Source: Polyangium fumosum (GTDB taxonomy: Bacteria; Myxococcota_A; Polyangia; Polyangiales; Polyangiaceae). From it: a stretch of DNA of 64,000 nt. Shown piece by piece: positions 46,234 through 59,997 of this stretch. Under the pieces are notes generated by a model. That model saw only the letters and a list, made by a program, of their open reading frames with translations. It did no database searches and was not told the origin of the DNA. Both the position numbers and the translations under genes were made by a program. Positions within the stretch are counted from its first letter, which is position 1; each line of letters begins with the position of its first letter. The DNA is taken from NCBI RefSeq assembly GCF_005144585.1, contig NZ_SSMQ01000030.1, positions 1 through 64,000 on the forward strand. Direction: 5' to 3'.

Positions 46234-47267
46234 CGGGCCAGGCGAGCACCGAAGGCACCGCGTCGGGGAAGGTGATCCTGTTCGGCGAGCACGCGGTCGT
46301 GTACGGGTCGCCCGCGATCGCAGCCGGCCTCGATCGCGGGGCGCGCGCCGTCGTGACGCGGCAGCCGAGCGGGCCGAGCACGCTGCGGCTCGGAGACGGC
46401 ACGGTCGTCGCGGATGCGTCGTCGGCAAGTGATCTCGGGCGGGCGTTCTCGGCGCTCTTGGAGGTCGCCCCGGCGATTCCGCCCGTGCACGTGGAGGCGC
46501 GCTGCGATCTGCCGCCGGGCGGAGGGCTCGGCAGCTCGGCGGCGCTCGCCGTTTCGATCGCGCGCGCGGCGGAGGCGCTCGCGCGCAGCGGCGAGATCCG
46601 CCCCGAGGAAGGCGCGGCGATCGAGGCTCGTGTGCTCGCGCGCGCGGCCGCGTGGGAGCGGATCTTTCACGGCAATCCCTCGGGGATCGACGCGACGGCC
46701 GCGGCCCAAGGAGGGATCTTTAGGTTCACGCGTGCCGAGGGCGCGCGGCCGATCACGCCGCGCCACGATCTCGTCCTGTGCGTTGGATCCACGGGGCACC
46801 CGTCGTCGACGCGAACGACGGTCGAGCTCATCGCCTCGCAACACGCGAAGGATCCCGTGCTCGTGAAGCGATCGATCGACGCGATCACGTCGATCGTGGG
46901 CAACGCAGTGCTCGCCATCGAGGCCGGCGACATGCGCGCGCTCGGCGATCTCATGAACATGAACCAGCTCGTGCTCTCAGGTCTGTTCGTCTCGACGAGC
47001 GAGCTCGAGGAGCTCTGCGCGCTCGCGCGGTCCGCAGGCGCGCTCGGCGCGAAGCTCACGGGCGGTGGCGGCGGCGGGTGCGTGCTCGCGCTCGTGCCGC
47101 CCTCGTTCCGGAGCGACGGCACGCGAGACGAAGCGCGCGAAGCCGAAAGCGCCGCGCGCATCCTCGACGCCTGGCGAGGCGCCGAGGGCCACTACGAAGG
47201 TTTTTGTGCGCGCATCGGCGCGGGCGGGCGCTCGGAGACGCGGGGCGCCGAAGGAGGTTTGTCTTGA
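46230..47267 (+). CDS. mvk: mevalonate kinase
   Basis: Phosphorylates mevalonate to mevalonate-5-phosphate. The 345-residue GHMP kinase shows KVILFGEHAVVYGSPAIA, the ATP loop PPGGGLGSSAALAVS and the third motif KLTGGGGGGCVLA. GNPSGIDATAAAQGG carries the catalytic Asp, as in MVK. GTG 46230 overlaps the stop of the prenyl synthase gene (GTGA); a GTG two codons earlier is possible. It overlaps the decarboxylase gene by 4 bp (TTGA). Identification over galactokinase or homoserine kinase is supported by the mvaD and pmk neighbours. Confidence 0.95.
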   Translation: MTGQASTEGTASGKVILFGEHAVVYGSPAIAAGLDRGARAVVTRQPSGPSTLRLGDGTVVADASSASDLGRAFSALLEVAPAIPPVHVEARCDLPPGGGLGSSAALAVSIARAAEALARSGEIRPEEGAAIEARVLARAAAWERIFHGNPSGIDATAAAQGGIFRFTRAEGARPITPRHDLVLCVGSTGHPSSTRTTVELIASQHAKDPVLVKRSIDAITSIVGNAVLAIEAGDMRALGDLMNMNQLVLSGLFVSTSELEELCALARSAGALGAKLTGGGGGGCVLALVPPSFRSDGTRDEAREAESAARILDAWRGAEGHYEGFCARIGAGGRSETRGAEGGLS

Positions 47268-48253
47268 CGATTCGCGCGGCGAAAGCAACGGCGCATCCGA
47301 ACATCGCGCTGGCGAAATACTGGGGCAAACGCGCGGACGGCGTGAACCAACCCGCGGTCCCGAGCCTCTCGGTGACGCTTGCGGGCATGGCCACGACGAC
47401 GACCGTGGCCTTCGATCCGGCGCTTACGGAGGACACGTTCCTGCTCGGCGGCGCGCCGGCCGACGAGGTCGCGCACGGCCGCGTGGTCAAGCTCCTCGAT
47501 CGGGTGCGTCGTGCGGCGGGGATTTCGACGCGTGCGCGCGTCGAGAGCGGCAACGATTTCCCCACGGCCTCGGGCCTCGCGTCGAGCGCGTCGGGCTTCT
47601 CGGCGCTCGCGCTCGCGGCGCTCAGCGCGGCGGGGCTCGACACGGCTCCGACGCAGGTGAGTGATCTCGCGCGGCGGATCTCGGTATCCGCAGCGCGCTC
47701 GGCGTTCGGCGGGTTCGTGGAGCTGCCGGTGGGGAGCCCCGGCGAGGGGGATCTCGCGGCAATCCCGATCGCGCCCCCGGAGCATCTGGCGCTGCGCGTC
47801 GTCGTGGCCGTGACGCGGGAAGGCCCGAAGGCCGTGGGCTCGACGGACGGCATGGAGCACACGGTTCGTACGAGCCCGTATTTTCCGGCGTGGGTCGCGT
47901 CCGCGCCCGCGCTCTGCGCCCGCGTGCGCGAGGCGATCTTGCGGCGGGATCTCGAAGCGCTCGGCGTCGCCGCCGAGGAGAGCGCGCTCGCCATGCACGC
48001 GACCAGCATCGCGGCGCGGCCGGGGCTGCTCTACTGGACCGGCGGCACGGTGGAGGCGCTCGAAGAGGTGCGCAGGCTCCGCGCGCGTGGGCTGCTCGCG
48101 TACGCGACGATCGACGCGGGTCCTCACGTGAAGGTTATGACGACGCCGGAGGACGAGCCGCGCGTGACGGCCGCGCTCGCCGAGGTGCCGGGCGTCAAAC
48201 GAACGATCGTGGCGTCGCCCGGCGAGGGCGCGCGGCTCCTGGATCGAACGTGA
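47264..48253 (+). CDS. mvaD: diphosphomevalonate decarboxylase
   Basis: ATP-dependent decarboxylation giving isopentenyl diphosphate. The 329-residue protein starts with the family segment ATAHPNIALAKYWGKR, has SVTLAGM, and the nucleotide loop NDFPTASGLASSASGF. Later motifs are EHTVRTSPYFPAWV and ATIDAGPHVKVM. The start is a rare TTG at 47264 supported by a strong AAGGAGG at 47251-47257 and by overlap with the mvk stop. All mevalonate genes here use non-ATG starts and 4-bp overlaps, suggesting tight stoichiometric control. Confidence 0.95.
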   Translation: MTIRAAKATAHPNIALAKYWGKRADGVNQPAVPSLSVTLAGMATTTTVAFDPALTEDTFLLGGAPADEVAHGRVVKLLDRVRRAAGISTRARVESGNDFPTASGLASSASGFSALALAALSAAGLDTAPTQVSDLARRISVSAARSAFGGFVELPVGSPGEGDLAAIPIAPPEHLALRVVVAVTREGPKAVGSTDGMEHTVRTSPYFPAWVASAPALCARVREAILRRDLEALGVAAEESALAMHATSIAARPGLLYWTGGTVEALEEVRRLRARGLLAYATIDAGPHVKVMTTPEDEPRVTAALAEVPGVKRTIVASPGEGARLLDRT

Positions 48254-49158
48254 TCACGCGGGCGCCGGGCAAGATCGTCGTCTCCGGGGCATATGCCGTC
48301 CTCGAAGGAGCGCCTGCGCTCGTCGCGGCCGTCGATCGATATGTGATGGCGGACGCGAGCCGCACGAGCGAGTTCGTGACGGAGGAGGTCCGCGCGGCGA
48401 TCGACGCAGGCATCCTCCACCACGCGCCCGCGTTCGACGCGTCGGCCCTGCGCGCGCCGATGCCCGACGGTACGACACGCAAGCTCGGGCTCGGATCGAG
48501 CGCGGCGATCACGGTCGCCTCGATCGGCGCGGTCCTCGCAGCGACGATCGAAGACGAGGCTGCGCTGCAGCGCGCGGTCTTCCCGCTCGCGCTCGCCGCG
48601 CACCGGAAAGCGCAGCCGCGCGGCAGCGGCATCGACGTCGCTTCGAGCGTATTCGGTGGGATCGTGGCGTGCCGGCTCGCGCCCGAGGGCGCGCTCGACG
48701 TCGTGCCGTTCACGCTGCCCGAAGGCGTCGTCCTCGAGGTCTTCGCGTGCCCCACGGCGGCCTCGACGGGCGCGCTCGTCGAGAAGGTCCAGGGCCTTCG
48801 CGCGACGGATCCCGCGACGTACCGGCACCTGCTCGACGAGATCACGGACGGCGCGCAAGCCGCCCTCGAAGCGCAGGACGCCGCGGGGTTCGTGCAAGCG
48901 ATCACGGCGCAACTCGACGCGCTCGCGGAGCTCGGTCGTGCGGCCGGCGCTCCCATCGTGGTGGACGACGTGGCCGATCTCCGGCCGTTCGCGCGCGCCG
49001 AAGGCGCGAGCTTCGGCCCGAGCGGCGCCGGCGGCGGCGACATCGCCCTCTGGATCGGCCGGACGCCCTCGTCCGCAGCCTTCCGCGCGCGCGCGGCCGC
49101 ACGAAAGCTCGAACCCCTCGACACGCGCATCGGCCCCCCGGGTCTCTCCGTCGGTTGA
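48250..49158 (+). CDS. pmk: phosphomevalonate kinase (ERG8-type GHMP kinase)
   Basis: Phosphorylates mevalonate-5-phosphate to the diphosphate. The 302-residue GHMP kinase begins APGKIVVSGAYAVLEGAPAL, has KLGLGSSAAITVASI, GSGIDVASSVFGG and the C-terminal FGPSGAGGGDIALW, all like PMK of the yeast ERG8/bacterial type. It is short for the family (usually 330-370), with a compact middle. GTG 48250 overlaps the mvaD stop (GTGA). It directly precedes HMG-CoA reductase (118-bp gap). If it instead were another GHMP kinase, the pathway here would lack a PMK, so this call is favoured by context. Confidence 0.85.
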   Translation: MITRAPGKIVVSGAYAVLEGAPALVAAVDRYVMADASRTSEFVTEEVRAAIDAGILHHAPAFDASALRAPMPDGTTRKLGLGSSAAITVASIGAVLAATIEDEAALQRAVFPLALAAHRKAQPRGSGIDVASSVFGGIVACRLAPEGALDVVPFTLPEGVVLEVFACPTAASTGALVEKVQGLRATDPATYRHLLDEITDGAQAALEAQDAAGFVQAITAQLDALAELGRAAGAPIVVDDVADLRPFARAEGASFGPSGAGGGDIALWIGRTPSSAAFRARAAARKLEPLDTRIGPPGLSVG

Positions 49159-49276
49159 ACGACCCGAGCAGGCCGGCGCGACCTCCCCCACCGATCCTCC
49201 CGCGCCTCATCACCCTCGCTGCGCCGAGTCTCCACGGAACATGCGCATGGAGGCGCGTTATCCCTCCCGAGCGACC

Positions 49277-50530
<1,254 letters not shown>

Positions 50531-50565
50531 TTCGCGCCGACGCGCGGATCCCGAGGTGCCCTCGC

Positions 50566-51654
50566 ATGACCGCGCCCCGCTTCGCCCACCTGCTCCGCCC
50601 CGAGCTCGCGGACCTCGCCGCGTACGTCCCGCACACGGGCGACCACGAGATCCGGCTCGACGGCAACGAGGCCCCGCCGCTGCTGTCCTCGAACGCGCGC
50701 GCCGGCGTGGCGCATGCGCTCGCGGCGGGCGGGCTCGAGCGATATCCGGATCCACGGGCGACCGAGCTGCGCGAGGCGATCGCCGCGCACGTGGGCGCGA
50801 CGCCGGACGAGATCCTCGTCGGCACAGGCTCCGACGAGGTGATCGCGCTCCTCCTCACCACGCTCTCGCAGCCCCGCGCGGGCGCCGACGCGGCGACGAT
50901 CCTCACGCCGTCGCCCACATTCGTCATGTACCGGCTCAGCGCAGCGGCGCGCGGCATCCGCGTCCTCGAGGTGCCGCTCGACGAGCGCTGGGATCTCGAC
51001 GTCGCGCAGATGCGCGCGGCGATCGAAGCCGGACAACCGAACATCGTTTTCCTCGCGACGCCGAACAACCCGACCGGAAACCGCATGTCGGAGGATCGGA
51101 TCCGCGCCGTGATCGAGGCCGCCGAAGGCGCGCTCGTCGTGCTCGACGAGGCCTACGTCGCGTTCGCGCCCGCGAGCCTCGCGCACCTCCGCCACGTGTA
51201 CCCGAACGTCGCGATGCTCGGCACGATCTCCAAGATCGGGTTCGCGGCGCTGCGGATCGGCTGGCTCGTGGGGCCGGTCGAGCTCATCCGCGAGGTCGAC
51301 AAGGTACGCCAGCCCTACAACCTCCCCACGCCCTCGCAGCGCGCCGCCACGTTCGTCCTGCGCGAGCTCCGCGCCGAGATCGATCACGTCGTCGCGCACG
51401 TCGTCGGGGAGCGCGAGCGGCTCGGGCGGGAACTCGGGCGGCTCGGCTTCGGGGTCTCGCCGAGCGACGCGAATTTCCTTTGGGTTGAAACGAAACGGCC
51501 GGCGAAGGACGTCTTCGAGGGGCTCGCGGCGAGCAAGATCCTCGTGCGGAGTTTTCACGCTCGCGGCGGGCGCCTCGCGAACCGGCTGCGCATCACGATC
51601 GGGACACGCGAAGAGAACAACAGGTTGCTCGAAGCGATCGCGAGGTGGGCATGA
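50566..51654 (+). CDS. hisC: histidinol-phosphate aminotransferase
   Basis: PLP-dependent fold-type I aminotransferase acting in histidine synthesis. The 362-residue protein shows IRLDGNEAPP near the N-terminus, VGTGSDEVIALLL, FLATPNNPTGN, VVLDEAYVAFA and the PLP-binding SKIGFAALRIGW. Length and motifs match HisC. Some HisC paralogues act in tyrosine/phenylalanine synthesis. The rest of the his operon is not here; hisC sits 35 bp after HMG-CoA reductase and its stop overlaps the next gene (ATGA at 51651), so it may be cotranscribed. Confidence 0.92.
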   Translation: MTAPRFAHLLRPELADLAAYVPHTGDHEIRLDGNEAPPLLSSNARAGVAHALAAGGLERYPDPRATELREAIAAHVGATPDEILVGTGSDEVIALLLTTLSQPRAGADAATILTPSPTFVMYRLSAAARGIRVLEVPLDERWDLDVAQMRAAIEAGQPNIVFLATPNNPTGNRMSEDRIRAVIEAAEGALVVLDEAYVAFAPASLAHLRHVYPNVAMLGTISKIGFAALRIGWLVGPVELIREVDKVRQPYNLPTPSQRAATFVLRELRAEIDHVVAHVVGERERLGRELGRLGFGVSPSDANFLWVETKRPAKDVFEGLAASKILVRSFHARGGRLANRLRITIGTREENNRLLEAIARWA

Positions 51655-52796
51655 TCCGGCGCCGTCGCTCGGCAGCGATCCTCGCCGCTGCCATCACGCT
51701 GCTCGGCCTCGTGGCAGGCTGCGGGGATCCGACGGTGATCCGCGTGATCGACGGCGTGCCCACGCAGGGGCGGTTCATCTCGTACGAGGCGTACGCGTAC
51801 TACGCGCGCGGCACGGAGGCCGAGGCGCACGGCGATCTGCCGCTCGCGATCACGCTCTACCGCGGCGCCGCGGAGAACGACGCGAAGAGCGTCGAAATCT
51901 GGACGCGTCTCGGCGCGGCTTCGTGTGCGAGCCCCGACGCGCGGGCCTTCGCGGGAGAAGCCTTCACCCGCGCCGAAGAGCTCGACCCGACGTACGAGCC
52001 CCTCGCCCGCGCACGCGCGCGCTGCGCGGCCGACACGGGGCACCTCGCCGAGGCGCTGAAGCACGCCGCACACGCCGTCGCGCTCGATCCTGGGCAGGAC
52101 GACGCGGTCCTGCTCTACGCCTCGCTGCTCGAACGCACGGGGCGCGTGGCGGACGCCGAACGCACGCTCGACGCGCTCGTCATCGAGCGGCCCACCTCCG
52201 TGCAGGGATGGCTCGCTCGATACGAGCTCGCGTTGCGCCTTCACGATGCGGTGACGGCCGAGCGAGCGGCTCGCGCGTTGCGTCAACGAGCACCTCGCCT
52301 CGCGATGCGCGTCGCCGCCGAGGTGCCAGCGCTCGCCCCGCTCGCCGAGGTCGACGCGGCCCTCCGCGCCGGTGACCTCGACGCCGCGCGAAAAGCCGCT
52401 CGTCGCGCCCACCTACCCGCGCCAGAGCTTGCCGTGCGTGCCGCGGCGCTTGGCCTCCCTCGCCTCGCGCGTGACCAGGCCGAGCTCGTCCTCGGCGCCG
52501 ATCCCTCGTCGAACTCCGCGCGGATCGCGCTCGCCGTCGCCGCGGATCTCTCCGGCGACACGGCCCTGCTCGCGACCGCGCTCGACGCCCCGAAGGACAC
52601 GCCCACCGTGGCGCCCTCCCCCCTCGCGCGCCTGCTCTTCACCGACCTGCTCGGAAGGCGCGCGGGCCGCGACGCCGCGCGCGCCTTCGCCGGCGCGGAC
52701 CTCGTTTCCCCCGACGCCCCCTCGCCGGATCCTCTGCTCGAAGCCGCCCGCAAGCGCGTGCGTGCGCTGCTCGCGCCCTCGAGCAAGGGCGCGTAG
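51651..52796 (+). CDS. TPR-rich lipoprotein
   Basis: A 381-residue predicted lipoprotein with signal ILAAAITLLGLVAGC (lipobox LVAGC, C24) and multiple TPR-like helices: YAYYARGTEAEAHGDLPLAI, FTRAEELDPTYEPLARARA, LAEALKHAAHAVALDPGQ, LEVRTGRVADAERT-like segments and later repeats through residue 300. TPR proteins in this position commonly assemble envelope complexes. It is translationally coupled to hisC (ATGA at 51651). The substrate or partner is unknown. It converges on the next minus-strand lipoprotein gene with 2 bp between stops. Confidence 0.85.
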   Translation: MIRRRRSAAILAAAITLLGLVAGCGDPTVIRVIDGVPTQGRFISYEAYAYYARGTEAEAHGDLPLAITLYRGAAENDAKSVEIWTRLGAASCASPDARAFAGEAFTRAEELDPTYEPLARARARCAADTGHLAEALKHAAHAVALDPGQDDAVLLYASLLERTGRVADAERTLDALVIERPTSVQGWLARYELALRLHDAVTAERAARALRQRAPRLAMRVAAEVPALAPLAEVDAALRAGDLDAARKAARRAHLPAPELAVRAAALGLPRLARDQAELVLGADPSSNSARIALAVAADLSGDTALLATALDAPKDTPTVAPSPLARLLFTDLLGRRAGRDAARAFAGADLVSPDAPSPDPLLEAARKRVRALLAPSSKGA

Positions 52797-52798
52797 CG

Positions 52799-53788
52799 CT
52801 ACTTCTTCTCGACCTTCTCCGGAGAAGCCTTCTCGTCCGCGGCCTTCTTCTCGTCCGCGGCCCGCTTCTCCTCGGCGGCCTTTCGCCTCACCTCGGGATC
52901 GTCCTTCTTCGCGTCGTACTCGAGCGTCAGGTCGAGCGTGTTCTCGCCTTCCTTCAGGGTGATCCGCTGCTCGACGACCTTGTCGATCGACGGGAGGAAC
53001 GCGCTCACGCGCACCTCACTGCCAACGGGGATGCCGGGGATCTCGTATTGCCCGTCGAGGCCCGTGACCGCGTGGGTCGCGTAGGCGAGCACGTAGACGT
53101 CCGCCGTGAGGAACGGGTTCGGCAGCTCATCGCGCAGCATGTAGTGCCCGGGCTCGAACGCGTAGAGCTTCACCGGCGCGCCCCCCGGCACGGCCACGAG
53201 CACCGCCTTCTTCGGCGCGCCGTCGACGTAGGGCATGTAGCTCTCGATCTTGTCGATGTTCGCGACCTCGATGCGCTGGCCGAACGTGAGCGCCATCGTG
53301 CGGCGCGCGAAGGCGCAGCCGTGGATGGTGATCTTCGCGGCCTCCTCGCGTGCCGGGACGAACCCCTTGTAGCCCGTCACCGCGACGAGCACGTCGGCCG
53401 CCGCGCCCTCGAGCCCCACGCGGAAGAGTTTTCCGTAGGTCGCCGAGGCCTCGCCGCACTTGCCCGCGGGGAACTTGAAGCTCGTCGCAGGCGGCGCGTC
53501 GCCCTTGATGCGCACCGTGCCGCGCACCGTGGCCTTGGGGCCTTCGTACGGCGCCTCGTTCTTCGGGTTCACGACCTTCGCGATGTCCGCGTTGGAGCGA
53601 CCGATGCCGTTCGGAATCGGCCCCTTCGGCGCAGGCGCCGCCGATGCCTGCGGCGCAGCGGAGCCCGGCGTCGCTTGCTGGCTGGTCGCCGGCTTCGCGT
53701 CGTTGTTCGTGGGCGCGGCGCCGTTCTGGCAGCCCAGCGCAGCGACGCACGGGACCACGAGGAGCCAGGCCATCGAAGTTCGGTTCAT
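52799..53788 (-). CDS. lipoprotein with carboxypeptidase-regulatory-like (Ig-fold) domain
   Basis: A 329-residue lipoprotein: signal MNRTSMAWLLVVPCVAALGC (C20 lipidated), Ala/Pro/Ser linker to about 65, then a central beta-rich domain with KCGEASATYGKLFRVG and ITIHGCAFARRTMAL, resembling cupredoxin-like folds found in methylamine- or c-type-like exported proteins, followed by a carboxypeptidase-regulatory-like repeat (ITGLDGQYEIPGIPVGSEV is close: TGLDGQYEIPGIPVG). The C-terminal 50 residues are Lys/Glu-rich coiled helix. Function unknown. ATG 53788 starts the signal peptide; in-frame starts further upstream to 53917 would not. Confidence 0.78.
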   Translation of the reverse strand: MNRTSMAWLLVVPCVAALGCQNGAAPTNNDAKPATSQQATPGSAAPQASAAPAPKGPIPNGIGRSNADIAKVVNPKNEAPYEGPKATVRGTVRIKGDAPPATSFKFPAGKCGEASATYGKLFRVGLEGAAADVLVAVTGYKGFVPAREEAAKITIHGCAFARRTMALTFGQRIEVANIDKIESYMPYVDGAPKKAVLVAVPGGAPVKLYAFEPGHYMLRDELPNPFLTADVYVLAYATHAVTGLDGQYEIPGIPVGSEVRVSAFLPSIDKVVEQRITLKEGENTLDLTLEYDAKKDDPEVRRKAAEEKRAADEKKAADEKASPEKVEKK

Positions 53789-53900
53789 CGCCCCGGCCGT
53801 GGGCAAGCCCTGCGCCGCGCTGGATCGCAGCCGTTTCGAGGGAGCCTGCCGCAAACCCTGCCAACCGAGTTGTCGGTTCATGTCAACCTCGTTGCCATAC

Positions 53901-53934
53901 CCCCGGCGACGCTGCAAAACAGCCGTCGCCGGGG
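53901..53934 (-). terminator. hairpin terminator after nuoN
   Basis: An 11-bp perfect stem ccccggcgacg/cgtcgccgggg (53901-53911 with 53924-53934), extended inward by gctg/cagc around loop caaaa. It lies 60 bp downstream of the nuoN stop and so probably ends the complex I transcript; no T-run. Confidence 0.6.
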
Positions 53935-53995
53935 CAAGGAACCTGTCTGAGGGAGGAAGCGAGGAGCGCGAAGGGAACCCGAAGGCCCCGCGGTG

Positions 53996-55528
53996 TCAAC
54001 GCGTGGCGAGGGCCGCCTCGACCGCGATCTGCAGCGACGTCGTCGGCCACAGGCCGAGCACGAGCACGAGCACGCCGGCCACGACAAGCGCCGTCGCGAC
54101 GTACCCCGAGCGCATCGGCTTCGCGATGGGCGCGCCGGGCGCAGGCTCGCGCATGTACATGTAGACCATCACGCGCAGGTAGTAATACGCGGAGATCACA
54201 CTGTTCAGCAGCAGGATGACCGCGAGCGGGTAGAGCCCGGCGCCGATCGACGTCTTGACGATGTAGAGCTTGCCGAAGAAGCCCGCCGTCGGAGGCACGC
54301 CCGCGAGCGAGAGCAGGAAGAGCGAGAACGCGAAGCCCGCGGCCGGGTGCCGCTTGCCCACGCCCGCGAGATCCTCGTAGCTCACCGCCTCCGCGCCGCG
54401 GCTGCCCATCAGGATGAGCGCGCCGAACGCGCCGACGGTCGAGACGGTGTACGTGAGCAGGTAGAACATCACGCTCCCCTGCGCATCGCCGCCCGCGCGC
54501 ATCGTCGCGACGACGCCCACGAGCACGTACCCCGCATGCGCGATGCTCGAGTACGCGAGCATGCGCTTCACCGACTCCTGCTGGCCCGCGACGAGGTTCG
54601 CCACCGTCATCGTGAGCACCGCGAGCAGCGCGACGACCGGAGGCCAGCCCGCCGCCCACGACTCGAGCCCGCCCTCGCCGAACCCGCCGATGAGCACGCG
54701 GAGCATCGTGGCGAACGCCGCGCACTTCACGGCCACGGCCATGTACGTCGTGGTCGGCGTCGGCGCGCCCTCGTAGGCGTCCGGCGTCCACATGTGGAAC
54801 GGCACCGCGCTCACCTTGAACGCGAGACCCACGATGATGAGCACCGCCGCCGTGATCACGAGCGCGAAGTTCGGCCCCTTGCCCGGCTGCACGTTCGCGA
54901 TCGCCTCGCGGATGCCCGCGAGATCCGTGTGCCCCGTCGCGCCGTAGAGCAGCGCCCCGCCGTAGAGCAGGAGCGCGGCCGCGAACGACCCGAGCAGGAA
55001 GTACTTCACTGCGGCCTCGGTGCTGCGCAGCGAGGCGCGGCGGAAGCCGACCATCGCGTACACGCCGAGCGACATCGTCTCCAGCCCGAGGAAGAGCGAG
55101 AGCAGATCCCCCGCCGCAGCGAGGATCATCGCGCCCACGGTCGAGAAGATGATGAGCGGGTAAAACTCGCCGCGATCGAGCCGATGCTCCGGCAGGTAGC
55201 CACCCGCGAGCAGCGCGGCGAGCGCGCCGCCGAGGCAAAGCACGAACTCGAAGAACAGGGTGAAGCGGTCGACGATCACCCAGGGCGCGACCAACGACGC
55301 GCCCTCGAGCTTCTCGGGACCCACGAACCAGATCGCCGCGGCGAACACCGCGCCTGCGAGCAGCGTAACGGTCGTGCCGAGCGAGAGCTCCGACGAGGGA
55401 CCCGCGTCCCTGTCGTCCGACGTCTCGTCGACGCGGCGCTTCGAGAACGCCTCCGCCACCATCAGGAGCAGGCCGCCGAGGCTGACGATGAGCAGCGGCG
55501 ACAGACCGAGGAAGAGCCCCGTACTCAC
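53996..55528 (-). CDS. nuoN: NADH-quinone oxidoreductase subunit N
   Basis: Antiporter-like membrane subunit of complex I. The 510-residue protein has about 14 TM helices, the conserved Lys-containing helices (FKVSAVPFHMWTPDAYEGAP with the quinone-side Glu/Lys pattern) and the ending helices with LNSVISAYYYLRVM. It overlaps nuoM by 4 bp (ATGA at 55528-55525). Last gene of the operon. Confidence 0.96.
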   Translation of the reverse strand: MSTGLFLGLSPLLIVSLGGLLLMVAEAFSKRRVDETSDDRDAGPSSELSLGTTVTLLAGAVFAAAIWFVGPEKLEGASLVAPWVIVDRFTLFFEFVLCLGGALAALLAGGYLPEHRLDRGEFYPLIIFSTVGAMILAAAGDLLSLFLGLETMSLGVYAMVGFRRASLRSTEAAVKYFLLGSFAAALLLYGGALLYGATGHTDLAGIREAIANVQPGKGPNFALVITAAVLIIVGLAFKVSAVPFHMWTPDAYEGAPTPTTTYMAVAVKCAAFATMLRVLIGGFGEGGLESWAAGWPPVVALLAVLTMTVANLVAGQQESVKRMLAYSSIAHAGYVLVGVVATMRAGGDAQGSVMFYLLTYTVSTVGAFGALILMGSRGAEAVSYEDLAGVGKRHPAAGFAFSLFLLSLAGVPPTAGFFGKLYIVKTSIGAGLYPLAVILLLNSVISAYYYLRVMVYMYMREPAPGAPIAKPMRSGYVATALVVAGVLVLVLGLWPTTSLQIAVEAALATR

Positions 55529-57383
55529 TGCGCCACCTTCCCTTCACCGCCGAGCGCCGCCTGCGAACCCTCGCCGCCCGCCGCCGGCGCCTCGGGCTGC
55601 TCCTTCTTGGGCATGCCCTTCAGGAACGCCGGCGAGAACGTGTCCTCGGGCAGGAGCTTCGCGTCACGCTCGTCCGCGAACAGGATCGCCTGGCCCGATA
55701 CGACCTTGTACTGGTTGTGGTGGAGCAGGATCGACTCCTTCATCCGATCGAGGAAGATCGCGGGGAAGAACCCGATGACGAAGATCATCAGCACGAGCGG
55801 CGCGAGCGCGAGCGACTCGCGCACCGTGAGATCGGGCAGGTGCTTGTTCTTCGGGTTCGTGAGCGGACCGAAGAACATCTTCTGGACCACGTAGAGCATG
55901 TAGACCGCCGCGAGGATCACGCCGGCCGCCGCGCCCACCGTGTGGATCCCGGCGAACTTGCCGAGCCGCTCGGAGAGGAACGTGCCCATGATGACGAGGA
56001 ACTCGCCGACGAACCCGTTCGTCCCCGGCACGCCGACCGACGCGAACGTCACGATCAGGAAGACGACCGCGTAGATCGGCATCACCTTCGCGAGCCCACC
56101 GAACTCGTCCACCTCGCGCGTGTGGCGCCTGTCGTAGATGACGCCGACGAGGAGGAAGAGCGCGCCCGTCGACACGCCGTGGTTGACCATCTGGAGCACC
56201 GCGCCCTGCATGCCCATCGGCGTCGCGCTGAAGAGCCCCAGCATCACGAAGCCAAGGTGCGCGACCGACGAGTACGCGACGAGGCGCTTCACGTCGCGCT
56301 GCTTCCACGCGACCAGCGCGCCGTAGAGGATGCCGCCCAGGATCGCCACGCCCGCCAGGTTCGCCGACAGGTTCGAGGCCGGCCCCGGGAAGAGCCCCAT
56401 CGAGAAGCGCATGTACGCGTAGGTGCCGAGCTTCAGCATCACGGCGGCCAGGATCACTGAGCCGCCCGTCGGCGCCTGCACGTGCGCGTCCGGCAGCCAC
56501 GTGTGCACCGGCCACATCGGCACCTTGATGAAGAACGCCAGCGAGAAGGCCCAGAAGCAGAGGAGCTGCGCGCTCTTCGGGAGCACCACGCGCGAGAGCG
56601 CGAGGTAGTCGAACGTGAAGTCACCCGTGAGCTTCTGGTGCGTCCACACGAGGTAGATGATCGCGGCCAGCATCAGCACCGAGCCGGCCATCGTGTAGAG
56701 GAAGAACTTGATCGCCGCCTTCACGCGATCCGCGCCGCCCCAGATGCCGATCATGAGGAACATCGGCACGAGCATCAGCTCCCAGAACACGTAGAACAGG
56801 AAGAGATCGAGCGCGAGGAACGCGCCGATCATCCCGCCCTGCAGGAGCAGGAGAGCGAAGCAGAACTCCTTGATGCGCGTCTTGATCGAGCCGAACGACG
56901 CGTACGCCGCGATCGGCGTGACGAACGTCGTGAGGAGCACGAGCCACAGGCTGATGCCGTCGATCGCGACGTGGTAGCGGATGCCAAGCGTGGGCATCCA
57001 GTCCTTGATGTACTGGAAGTGCCAGCCCGCGGTCATCGGGACGGTGAGCAGCCAGAGCGACGCGACGAACCCGATGCCGAGCACCACGTACGTGAAGCCG
57101 CGGAGCAACGAGAGCATCTGCCGCGGGATGAACAACACCGCCGCCGCGCCCACGAGGGGCAGCGCGATGAGCAGGTTGAGCAGGTGGGGCCACTCGCCCG
57201 GGACCTTCGCCGCCTGCGCCGCGCCTTCGGTCGGCCAGAGCCAGATCACGAAGAGCGTGGTGAGGGCCGTGATGAAGCCCAGGCCGGCGCGTTGCTTCGT
57301 CGACGCGTCGCCCCGCGGGACGAGTGCGCCGAGGATGCCCGCGCCGATCGCAGGCCAGTACTGAAACACGAAATCGAGCGGGC

Positions 57384-57387
<4 letters not shown>
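55525..57387 (-). CDS. nuoM: NADH-quinone oxidoreductase subunit M
   Basis: Antiporter-like proton-channel subunit of complex I. With 620 residues it is longer than the usual 500-510, with a long N-terminal start and a C-terminal polar extension after the last helix (DAKLLPEDTFSPAFLKGM, then a Gly/Glu/Ala tail). Key segments are DGISLWLVLLTTFVTPIA, KVPMWPVHTWLPDAHVQAP and AYSSVAHLGFVMLGLF. The TM bundle has the conserved Lys and Glu used in proton transfer. It overlaps nuoL (ATGA at 57387-57384) and nuoN. Confidence 0.96.
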
Positions 57388-59996
<2,609 letters not shown>

Positions 59997-59997
59997 G

